This document shows, piece by piece, positions 8,098 through 14,091 of a DNA stretch of 14,770 nucleotides. Where the stretch lies: assembly GCA_934668285.1 (NCBI GenBank), contig CAKUNB010000029.1:1-14770 (forward strand), in the 5' to 3' direction. The DNA comes from an uncultured Oscillospiraceae bacterium. GTDB taxonomy: Bacteria; Bacillota; Clostridia; Oscillospirales; Oscillospiraceae. Below the pieces are notes generated by a model. The model worked only from the letters and a program-made list of their open reading frames with translations. It was not told the origin of the DNA and did not search any database. The stretch's first letter is position 1, and each line of letters opens with the position of its first letter. Both the position numbers and the translations under genes were made by a program.

Positions 8098-9213
8098 ATG
8101 GAAGAAAGACTGAACCACCAGGCCCTTCTGATGGGCGTCGGCGGCCCGTGGACGATGAAGGAATCTCCGATTCCGAAGCCCGGACCCGGGCAGGCGCTGA
8201 TCAAAATGAAGGCGGCCTCGATCTGCAATATGACGGATCTGCACACGATTCAGGGCCATCATCCCCCGCACGACCATCAGTTTCAGGGCATGATCCCGCA
8301 CGACGTGCGGATGTACCTGCACAAGAAGAATGACCCGCTGGCGCATCTCTACCCGAAGCATGCCTACTCTGACGATGTCAGTCCCTTCCCCACACTGATG
8401 GGCCACGAGGGCATGGGTGAGATCGTGGAGCTTGGCCCGAAGCTGAACTACCTGTTCCGCAGCGAGGACAGAGGCTTCAAGATCGGCGACCGCGTCGGCA
8501 TCTTCGGCCTGTTCGGCGGACTCGGCGAATATGTCATTGCCGATCTGGACAAGCTGATCGTTGTGCCGAATAACGTGATCGATGAAGAAGCCGGTCTGTT
8601 TGAGCCGGTTTCTATCCTGAACGCCGCGACCAGAAAGTGCGTCTTCCTGAGCAACACGGTCTGCATCCTCGGCGCGGGTGCGCTGGGTCTGCTGGCAGTG
8701 CAGTTCTGCAAGCTCAGAGGCGCGGAGAAGATTATCGTCTCCGAGCCGCTTGCGTGGAAACGGGAAATGGCGCTGAAGTTCGGTGCGACCCATGTGATCG
8801 ATCCGAATGCGGAGAATGTGACGCAGGTCGTCGAGAAGATTACAAACGGCGTCGGTACCGATGTGGTGATGGAGTGCGCCGGCTTCCCGGAGACGATTCA
8901 GTATCTGCCGTATCTGGTCAAGCGCTGGGGCGTGATCATCCAGATCGGCGCAGGCTCGCGTCCGGCGCTGGTGGACTGGGATTACATCCACTTCAAGCAC
9001 CTGCGCGTGGAGGGCCAGCACTATCCGATGGTCCCCGGCCCGCAAGGCCCCATCGAGCAGATGACCGAGACGATGAAGATCATCAGCATGGGTGTGCTGG
9101 ATCTGCAATCGATGATTACGCATCGTTATGCGTTCAGCCTGGAAAATGTGGAAAAGGCTTTTGCTGAGATCGAAAAGGGCAACGTCCTCAAATGCAGCTT
9201 CCACTTTGAGTAA
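8098..9213 (+). CDS. Zinc-type medium-chain alcohol/polyol dehydrogenase
   Basis: This 371-residue MDR-superfamily dehydrogenase is closest in style to sorbitol/threonine dehydrogenases. Likely catalytic zinc ligands are Cys43 (SICNMTD), His103-Glu104 (GHEGMGEIV) and Glu169 (LFEPVS). The NAD-binding Rossmann motif is LGAGALG (191-197), with an acidic residue (Glu216 in IIVSEP) at the end of the second strand, suggesting NAD preference. The four-cysteine structural zinc lobe normally between GDRV and the Rossmann domain is absent (131-150). Between Cys43 and His103 there are 60 residues rather than the usual 25 or so, with a His-rich stretch (HHPPHDHQ, 54-61). It has a clear AAAGGAG ribosome binding site and is the last gene before the terminator. 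It probably oxidises a polyol or sugar hydroxyl; the substrate is unknown. Confidence 0.9.
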   Translation: MEERLNHQALLMGVGGPWTMKESPIPKPGPGQALIKMKAASICNMTDLHTIQGHHPPHDHQFQGMIPHDVRMYLHKKNDPLAHLYPKHAYSDDVSPFPTLMGHEGMGEIVELGPKLNYLFRSEDRGFKIGDRVGIFGLFGGLGEYVIADLDKLIVVPNNVIDEEAGLFEPVSILNAATRKCVFLSNTVCILGAGALGLLAVQFCKLRGAEKIIVSEPLAWKREMALKFGATHVIDPNAENVTQVVEKITNGVGTDVVMECAGFPETIQYLPYLVKRWGVIIQIGAGSRPALVDWDYIHFKHLRVEGQHYPMVPGPQGPIEQMTETMKIISMGVLDLQSMITHRYAFSLENVEKAFAEIEKGNVLKCSFHFE

Positions 9214-9215
9214 CA

Positions 9216-9250
9216 AAAAAGAGCTACAGTGCAAAACTGTAGCTCTTTTT
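9216..9250. terminator. Bidirectional terminator between the operon and gntR
   Basis: A perfect 14-bp stem (AAAAAGAGCTACAG, 9216-9229, with its complement at 9237-9250) encloses a 7-base loop. T-runs lie on both strands. It starts 3 bases after the dehydrogenase stop and ends 6 bases before the gntR stop, so it serves both convergent transcripts. Confidence 0.95.
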
Positions 9251-9256
9251 AAAAAA

Positions 9257-10006
9257 TCATGTGATACTTCTGGAGCATTCTATGTTATTCTTAGTAAGGG
9301 TAATCTGATACATATTCCGGTCGCCGCGGGCGGTGATGATGCAGTGCTCGAAGATTTCACCGTTGGTATTGATCGAGGTGCGGCAGATTTTCAGCGCGGC
9401 GGACTTCGGCTTGCACCGAAGAATGGAGGCGTCGCTGTCGGTGAGGATGACGGCTTCATAGGTTTCGTTCGCAATCGCGGCGGTTGCGCCGGAGCTGCTC
9501 TGGATGGTGGCATAGAGCGAGTCGGAAAGATCCTCCTCGGTCAGATTGGGGCAGAACGCGACCGGAATATAGGCGCGCTCCAGCAGGAGCGGCTCGTTGT
9601 CTGCCATGCGCAGGCGCTTGATATAATAAACGCGCTGCGTTACCGGAATCTCCAGAATGTCCGCAATACTCTGCGGCGGATTGATCGTCTTGAAGCGAAG
9701 CACATACGACGAGGGCATCAGGCCGAGAATCCGCATCTCCGAGGAGAAATTATAGAGGTTATTCAGACTGCGCTTCAGCTTCGGCTCGCAGACGATGGTG
9801 CCAATGCCGCGCTTGCGGACGATGACGCCGTCCTGCTCCAGGATGCTGTAGGCCTGACGAACGGTGGAGCGGCTGACATTGTACTGGGCACAGATCGATG
9901 TTTCTGTCGGAAGATAGTCGCCTACCTTGAGCGTCCCGTTTGCAATCTGGCCTTTGAGGTTTGTAACAATCTGTTGATAGAGCGGCGTGCTGCTTAGCGT
10001 TTCCAT
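9257..10006 (-). CDS. GntR-family (HutC subfamily) transcriptional regulator
   Basis: This 249-residue regulator has an N-terminal winged helix-turn-helix (about 1-75): PLYQQIVTNLKGQI, then G-x-x-LPTETSICAQYNVSRSTVRQA with the recognition helix near 44-55, then a wing ending RGIGTIV. A UTRA effector domain follows (about 90-240), including the segment around RVYYIKRLRMADNEPLLLE. HutC-type UTRA domains usually bind a sugar, sugar phosphate or amino-acid derivative that releases the protein from DNA. Its position between the operon and the kinase makes it the best candidate for the local repressor, perhaps acting at 342-354. The ATG follows a good AGAGGAAA ribosome binding site. Only 54 bases separate it from the kinase start, with no strong promoter in them; see the minus-strand promoter at 11185-11213. 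Confidence 0.93.
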   Translation of the reverse strand: METLSSTPLYQQIVTNLKGQIANGTLKVGDYLPTETSICAQYNVSRSTVRQAYSILEQDGVIVRKRGIGTIVCEPKLKRSLNNLYNFSSEMRILGLMPSSYVLRFKTINPPQSIADILEIPVTQRVYYIKRLRMADNEPLLLERAYIPVAFCPNLTEEDLSDSLYATIQSSSGATAAIANETYEAVILTDSDASILRCKPKSAALKICRTSINTNGEIFEHCIITARGDRNMYQITLTKNNIECSRSIT

Positions 10007-10060
10007 ACTTGATTTCCTCTACAAATAAAATGAACAAGAATAACGGAAGGGTTGATCCGA

Positions 10061-11173
10061 ATGGATTTGTTGAAAAAGGGCGGCTCATTCAGAGCCTTTG
10101 TTGGTCTGGACGGCTTCGTTGACGAGATCGTCCATGTGGTGGACAAGCGCACGTCCCCGCAGACCTATACGCGCGTGGAGCAGATGAAAGACTTTGGCGA
10201 AGCGATCGTTTCCAGCGCGGGGGTCAGCACAAACTTTGAGTTTGTCAGCGTTCAAAAAAAGCTGGGCGGAAACGGCCCGATCTTTGCACTCGGCCTCGGG
10301 AAGCTCGGCGCGCAGGTGCGCTATGCGGGCTGCGTCGGGGCAGAAGGCGTTCATCCGATTTTTTCGGAGCTGGAACGCTGCGCCACGGTAATTCCGGTGG
10401 CCGATCCGGGGCGAACGCAGGCGATCGAATTCTTTGACGGCAAGCTGATCTGCTCCATGCTCGAACCGCTCAACCGGCTTTCGTGGGAGGAGATCGTCGC
10501 CAAGGTCGGGCGCGGGCAGCTCACGCAGGCGGTGCGGGAAGCAGAACTGATCAGCCTGAACAACTGGACGATGATCCTTCGGATGAATGAGATCTGGGAG
10601 AGCTTTCTCAGCGAGCTTCTGGCCCCGCTCGGCGAGGCGGAACGGCGGAAGAAAACCGCCTTCTTTGACCTTGCCGATCCGAACAAACGGGCGCAGGAGG
10701 ACATCGCAAGGGCGCTTGAGCTGATCGGGCGGTTTCAGCAGTGCGGCATCCGGACGGCGCTCGGCCTGAACGGAAGGGAGGCTGAGCAGATTCTGCGTGT
10801 GCTCGGCGGGAATGCGCAGACGGAGCTGGAAGCGCTTTGCCGGGAAATCTATGCCAGGCTGAACATCGACTGCCTAGTGGTCCATCTGACGGATCGCGCG
10901 GCCTGCATTCAGGATGGGGTCTATAAAATGGTCATCGGGCCATACTGCCAGAAGCCAAGGCTGACGACCGGCGCGGGCGACAGCTTCAATTCGGGCTTTG
11001 TCTACGGGTATGTCAATCATTTCCCGCCCGAGGACAGCCTGACGCTGGCGGTGACCGTCTCCGGCTACTACGTCAGAAACGCGGGTCTGGGCAGCCGCGA
11101 GGAGCTGGAAGCATTCTTCCGCCGCTGGCAGGCAGGACAGTTGGAAACAGAAGCAGCCGACTGCGAACGCTAA
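10061..11173 (+). CDS. PfkB-family carbohydrate kinase
   Basis: This 370-residue ATP-dependent sugar kinase is of the ribokinase/PfkB family. The N-terminal substrate region carries LGGNGPIFALGLGKLG (68-83). The C-terminal anion-hole and catalytic-base motif is TTGAGDSFNSG (302-312), with Asp307 as the expected base. It is about 50-60 residues longer than most ribokinases, the extra length falling in the middle (about 130-260). The ATG at 10061 is preferred over TTG 10052, since GGAAGG (10045-10050) sits 10 bases before the ATG but touches the TTG. It is divergent from gntR and separated from the importer operon, yet is a natural partner to it: phosphorylating the sugar before cleavage by the aldolase at 370. 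Deoxyribose, a ketose or another sugar is possible; the motifs do not say which. Confidence 0.88.
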   Translation: MDLLKKGGSFRAFVGLDGFVDEIVHVVDKRTSPQTYTRVEQMKDFGEAIVSSAGVSTNFEFVSVQKKLGGNGPIFALGLGKLGAQVRYAGCVGAEGVHPIFSELERCATVIPVADPGRTQAIEFFDGKLICSMLEPLNRLSWEEIVAKVGRGQLTQAVREAELISLNNWTMILRMNEIWESFLSELLAPLGEAERRKKTAFFDLADPNKRAQEDIARALELIGRFQQCGIRTALGLNGREAEQILRVLGGNAQTELEALCREIYARLNIDCLVVHLTDRAACIQDGVYKMVIGPYCQKPRLTTGAGDSFNSGFVYGYVNHFPPEDSLTLAVTVSGYYVRNAGLGSREELEAFFRRWQAGQLETEAADCER

Positions 11174-11184
11174 AACTACTTTTA

Positions 11185-11213
11185 ATTTTAACACGCAGCA
11201 ATCCCTATGTCAA
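11185..11213 (-). promoter_or_regulatory. Near-consensus sigma-A promoter reading antisense into the kinase gene
   Basis: On the minus strand a perfect -35 TTGACA (11208-11213) and a -10 TAAAAT (11185-11190) are separated by exactly 17 bases. The predicted start, near 11178, is 5 bases beyond the kinase stop codon and transcription runs leftward. It would run antisense through the kinase gene and then in sense through gntR. No minus-strand gene lies in between. Confidence 0.7.
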
Positions 11214-11225
11214 GAATTGCGGGGA

Positions 11226-11238
11226 ATTTGTATGGTAC
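11226..11238 (-). promoter_or_regulatory. Possible operator upstream of the antisense promoter
   Basis: The minus strand reads AGTACCATACAAA, identical to 98-110 in the operon leader, and sits about 13 bases upstream of the -35 box. The shared motif at two promoters of one locus hints at common control. The motif is short, so this is tentative. Confidence 0.35.
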
Positions 11239-11324
11239 TTTTTGCAATAAATATTCTCCGGTATTCAAATTTATCAAAAAAGCCGGACTGCGCACAAGGA
11301 AGAAAGAACGGCGACAAGAAAATA

Positions 11325-11353
11325 AAAACGGACGGGAAGCTCCCGTCCGTTTT
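11325..11353. terminator. Terminator of fic, possibly also of the kinase gene
   Basis: A perfect 13-bp stem (AAAACGGACGGGA with its complement) has a 3-base loop. The minus strand continues TTTTTATTTTC, a good tail for fic, whose stop is 6 bases away. In the plus direction four Ts follow, so it may also stop kinase transcripts. Confidence 0.88.
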
Positions 11354-11359
11354 GCATGC

Positions 11360-12028
11360 TTATGCGTTCAGCTCCAAGCCAAAAACAGCGTACTCGTAAA
11401 GAAAATCACGCAAAGCCCGCGCGTTGCCGGTGTTGTAATAGTCCAGCAGCAGCGTGTTGAACTGCTCCATGTGACTGGCGGTAATGGTCAGCATTCCGGC
11501 ACCGGCTTCCAAGAGAATCTTATTTGCCAGCACGAGACTGGTACGCTTGTTGCCATCCCAGAAGAATTGACCGCGCGTACCCCATGTGAACGCATGCAGG
11601 GCGCGTGCTGTGGCGCTTGCATTGGCGGTCAGAAGCTGCGTCAGCTCCTGCCGAACGGTGTCCAAAACCGGCACGGGTGGTACGTAATCAGTGCCGGAAA
11701 TGGCAACGCAGCCGGTACGCAGCTTACCCCATTCGAGTGCTTCGTTGCGCGCAATCAGTTCGTTGAGCTTGCACCAGTATTCCAGCGTCACTGGCTGCCC
11801 CATCGTATCCAGCACGAAGCGCCACGCGTCGCGCATATTCAGAATCGCCTGAATGTCGTCGAGGCGCACATTCGGGACATTGACACCTTCCAGAATGGTT
11901 TTCGTCTGTGGAAAAGTGACGACGCGGTGCTCCATCTGCATCCCGCAGTAGACATTTTCGTCCCACTTTTTTTTCGCTAAAAACCGGCTCTGCTCCGGCG
12001 TCAGATGGTATTTATCGGGGTAAGTCAT
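11360..12028 (-). CDS. Fic/DOC-domain protein with a non-canonical active site
   Basis: This 222-residue soluble protein carries a Fic core. The active-site loop reads QFFWDGNKR (154-162), to compare with the family motif HxFx(D/E)GNxR. The phosphate-binding DGNKR part is intact, but the catalytic His position is Gln154. Upstream, TKTILEG (42-48) resembles, imperfectly, the auto-inhibitory (S/T)xxxE(G/N) helix of class II Fic proteins. Typical Fic enzymes transfer AMP or another phosphate-containing group to Ser, Thr or Tyr of a target protein. Without His this activity is doubtful or altered. The ATG at 12028 is preceded by a modest AGGACGG sequence. No antitoxin-like partner is adjacent; the nearest minus-strand gene is tRNA-Thr. 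A weak TATGAT -10-like box lies upstream, but no good -35. Confidence 0.8.
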   Translation of the reverse strand: MTYPDKYHLTPEQSRFLAKKKWDENVYCGMQMEHRVVTFPQTKTILEGVNVPNVRLDDIQAILNMRDAWRFVLDTMGQPVTLEYWCKLNELIARNEALEWGKLRTGCVAISGTDYVPPVPVLDTVRQELTQLLTANASATARALHAFTWGTRGQFFWDGNKRTSLVLANKILLEAGAGMLTITASHMEQFNTLLLDYYNTGNARALRDFLYEYAVFGLELNA

Positions 12029-12081
12029 TTCATTTTACCGTCCTGTGATCATAGCGTGGCAAGGATCGATACAGAATACAG

Positions 12082-12118
12082 GAAAAGCCTTCGAGACGTG
12101 ATGACTCAAAGGCTTTTC
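12082..12118 (-). terminator. Terminator-like hairpin after tRNA-Thr
   Basis: GAAAAGCCTT (12082-12091) pairs with AAGGCTTTTC (12109-12118), and three further pairs form inside after one mismatch. Only three bases separate it from the CCA end of the tRNA. The T-run is short, so some read-through into fic is possible. Confidence 0.7.
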
Positions 12119-12120
12119 GT

Positions 12121-12196
<76 letters not shown>

Positions 12197-12214
12197 ATTT
12201 CTGACAGCCCCAAT

Positions 12215-12243
12215 ATCATAGCAGGGGAAGCGGGAAATGTCAA
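12215..12243 (-). promoter_or_regulatory. Promoter of tRNA-Thr
   Basis: On the minus strand TTGACA (12238-12243) and TATGAT (12215-12220) are spaced 17 bases apart. Transcription should start about a dozen bases before the mature tRNA 5' end. This near-consensus strength suits a stable RNA gene. Confidence 0.85.
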
Positions 12244-12326
12244 CAACTTTTTTTGTTTTTTGCGGCGGATTGCGAGAAAAAAGACGGTTTGCGCGGGGGA
12301 GGGAGAAGGTGGGGGAGGATTTATGG

Positions 12327-12354
12327 TTGCTTCCGGGCGGGGATGTGGTATAAT
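12327..12354 (+). promoter_or_regulatory. Promoter of the cysteine hydrolase gene
   Basis: A perfect TATAAT (12349-12354) carries the extended TGN element directly before it (12346-12348). A weak TTGCTT -35 (12327-12332) lies 16 bases upstream. The leader to the ATG at 12401 is about 40 bases. Confidence 0.7.
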
Positions 12355-12400
12355 GCGGGGAGAGGCGGATGCGCCGGAACAACTGCGGGAGGATACGGAA

Positions 12401-12922
12401 ATGAAAAAGGCGTGGATCGTGATTGACATGCAGAATGACTTTGTGACCGGCGCGCTCGGGTCGGCAGAGGCGGCCGCGGCGCTGCCGCGGATCAACGCGC
12501 GGCTGAGAGAGGCCGACGCTGCGGACATGGTGTTTTACACCCTTGATACGCACGGGGAGGACTATCTCTCGACGGCAGAGGGGCGAAAGCTGCCGGTGAA
12601 GCACTGCATCGAGGGGACGTGGGGACACGCGCTTGCCGAGGGGCTGACGGGGCCGGATGGGCAGCGGATCAAAAAGCCGACCTTCGGCTCGACCGAGCTG
12701 GCAGAGACGGTGCGCACACTGTTCCAAGCGGGGCAGGTCACGTCCGTCGAGCTGATGGGCGTCTGCACGGACATCTGCGTGATTTCCAACGCGCTGCTGC
12801 TCAAGGCATATTGCCCGGAGCTGCCGATTGCGGTCAGGGCGGACTGCTGCGCGGGGCTGACGCCGGAAAAGCATCTGCATGCGCTCGACGTGATACGCTC
12901 GTGCCAGATTGATATTATTTGA
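12401..12922 (+). CDS. Isochorismatase/nicotinamidase-family cysteine hydrolase
   Basis: This 173-residue cytosolic hydrolase has the family triad Asp9 (DMQNDF), Lys91/92 (IKKPTFGS) and Cys126 (GVCTDICV). Metal-ligand positions typical of nicotinamidases are also present: Asp49-x-His51 (LDTHGED) and His68 in the HCIEGTWG motif. These favour a nicotinamidase-like amidase, which converts nicotinamide to nicotinate in NAD salvage, over a plain isochorismatase. At 173 residues it is slightly short for PncA, so another small amide could be the substrate. The frame stays open upstream through the tRNA, but the ATG at 12401 is the start: GGGAGGA (12387-12393) lies 7 bases before it and a promoter lies at 12327-12354. 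It is monocistronic, ended by the hairpin at 12925-12965. Confidence 0.9.
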   Translation: MKKAWIVIDMQNDFVTGALGSAEAAAALPRINARLREADAADMVFYTLDTHGEDYLSTAEGRKLPVKHCIEGTWGHALAEGLTGPDGQRIKKPTFGSTELAETVRTLFQAGQVTSVELMGVCTDICVISNALLLKAYCPELPIAVRADCCAGLTPEKHLHALDVIRSCQIDII

Positions 12923-12924
12923 AA

Positions 12925-12965
12925 AATCAAAGGCGCTTCCACTGAGAGTGGAGGCGCCTTTGATT
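12925..12965. terminator. Terminator of the cysteine hydrolase gene
   Basis: An 18-bp stem (12925-12942 with 12948-12965, one G-U pair) encloses a 5-base loop, two bases after the stop codon. Its core AAGGCGCTTCCA reappears in a second hairpin exactly 200 bases on. Confidence 0.85.
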
Positions 12966-13129
12966 GCGAAGGGCAGCGTGGGCATTTGCGAAAAACGAGG
13001 GGACGAAGGGACGGATTGCCACGGCCGTAAGCGGCCGACCGGCGAGCGGAGTGCCCGCATCCGTAAGGCTCCTTCGTCGCCAACGGCTGCGACATCGCAA
13101 TGACAAAATCGTGGTCTTGACGCGTAAAG
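12966..13129. repeat. Structured intergenic element, probable dispersed repeat
   Basis: No gene is seen. GACGAAGG (13002-13009) and ACGGAT (13011-13016) are complementary to ATCCGT (13059-13064) and CCTTCGTC (13071-13078), making a long bulged stem. A nested CGGCCG-TAAG-CGGCCG hairpin lies at 13022-13037. Edges such as GATTGCCACGG and CGCAATGACA resemble intergenic repeats I recall from many bacterial genomes (CATTGCGA ... GTGGCAATC on the other strand). A genome-wide copy count was not possible here. Confidence 0.5.
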
Positions 13130-13160
13130 AAGGCGCTTCCATGATTGGCGGAGGCGTCTT
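13130..13160 (-). terminator. Probable terminator of metA
   Basis: AAGGCGCTTCC (13130-13140) pairs along its full 11 bases with GGAGGCGTCTT (13150-13160), using two G-U pairs. It lies 4 bases after the metA stop. On the minus strand the stem runs into TTCTTTACG, a weak tail. Confidence 0.6.
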
Positions 13161-13164
13161 GTTG

Positions 13165-14076
13165 TTATCTTGTGAAATCGTAGGGCGTGGTCTGGTAGAC
13201 GAAGTAGTTCAGCCAGTTGGAGAACAGCAGGTGCGCGTGGGCACGCCATGTGACGAGCGGGGGCTGGGTGTCGTCGTCGTTGGGGAAGTAGTTCTTCGGA
13301 ACGGGGACGGGCAGGCCGAGCGCCTTGTCGCGGTCGTATTCGCGCTTGAGCGTCAGCGGGTCGTATTCGGAGTGGCCGGTCAAAAACACCTGCCGCCCGC
13401 CGGCGGTGAAAATCGCATAGACACCGGCCTCATCCGAGGCGGCGGCGATCTTCAGCTCCGGCACCTTCTCAATGTCCTCGCGCAGCACGGTGGTGTGGCG
13501 GGAGTGGGGAACCATGAACACGTCGTCAAAGCCGCGCAGGAGAATGGGATTCTTATACTCCACCCGATGTGGGAACACGCCGAACAGCTTTTCCGGCAGC
13601 GGGTGCTTCTGAATGCCGTAATGGTAGTACAGACCTGCCTGTGCGCCCCAGCAGATGTGCAGCGTGCTGTGGACGTGGGTCTTGCTCCATTCCATGATGC
13701 CGCACAGCTCCTGCCAGTATTCGACCTGCTCGAACGGCAGGTGCTCCACCGGCGCACCGGTGATGATCATGCCGTCGTAACGGCGGTCGCGCACCTCGTC
13801 GAAGGTCTTGTAGAACGTGAACAGGTGCTCCTTGGAGACGTGCGTGGCGATGTGCGACTTTGTGTGAAGAAACGACAGACGAACCTGCAGCGGCGTGTTG
13901 CCGAGCAGCCGCGCAAACTGCGTTTCCGTGTCGATCTTCGTCGGCATCAGGTTGAGAATCAGAATTTCCAGCGGGCGAATGTCCTGCGTGAGCGCCCGCG
14001 TTTCGGTCATGACGAAAATATTTTCGCTTTGTAACGTCGCGGTTGCGGGCAGATCATTCGGAATTTTGATCGGCAT
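13165..14076 (-). CDS. metA: Homoserine O-acetyltransferase, MetA type
   Basis: This 303-residue cytosolic enzyme activates the hydroxyl of L-homoserine with an acyl group, the first committed step of methionine synthesis. The catalytic residues fall at the E. coli MetA positions: Cys142 (HICWGAQAG), His235 and Glu237 (LTGHSEYDP). Residue 111, which sets the acyl donor, is Glu (GAPVEH). In the family Glu111 marks acetyl-CoA use, as in Bacillus cereus, and Gly111 succinyl-CoA use. The annotation of many homologues as succinyltransferase would therefore mislead. The ATG follows an AAAGGAG site. The upstream sulfhydrylase gene ends 15 bases earlier, so the two form an operon making and then consuming O-acetylhomoserine. 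Confidence 0.96.
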   Translation of the reverse strand: MPIKIPNDLPATATLQSENIFVMTETRALTQDIRPLEILILNLMPTKIDTETQFARLLGNTPLQVRLSFLHTKSHIATHVSKEHLFTFYKTFDEVRDRRYDGMIITGAPVEHLPFEQVEYWQELCGIMEWSKTHVHSTLHICWGAQAGLYYHYGIQKHPLPEKLFGVFPHRVEYKNPILLRGFDDVFMVPHSRHTTVLREDIEKVPELKIAAASDEAGVYAIFTAGGRQVFLTGHSEYDPLTLKREYDRDKALGLPVPVPKNYFPNDDDTQPPLVTWRAHAHLLFSNWLNYFVYQTTPYDFTR

Positions 14077-14091
14077 GGCTCGATGGCTCCT

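Larger units (their letters stand above)
11174..11324. other. Intergenic segment after the kinase gene
   Basis: No coding region is seen. It contains a minus-strand promoter (11185-11213) and a possible operator (11226-11238). No plus-strand hairpin follows the kinase stop directly, so kinase transcripts probably run to the terminator at 11325-11353. Confidence 0.6.
12197..12400. other. Intergenic segment with divergent promoters
   Basis: Two promoters diverge here: tRNA-Thr leftward (12215-12243) and the hydrolase rightward (12327-12354). Between them lies a T-rich run (about 12247-12263) and nothing else recognised. Confidence 0.6.
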
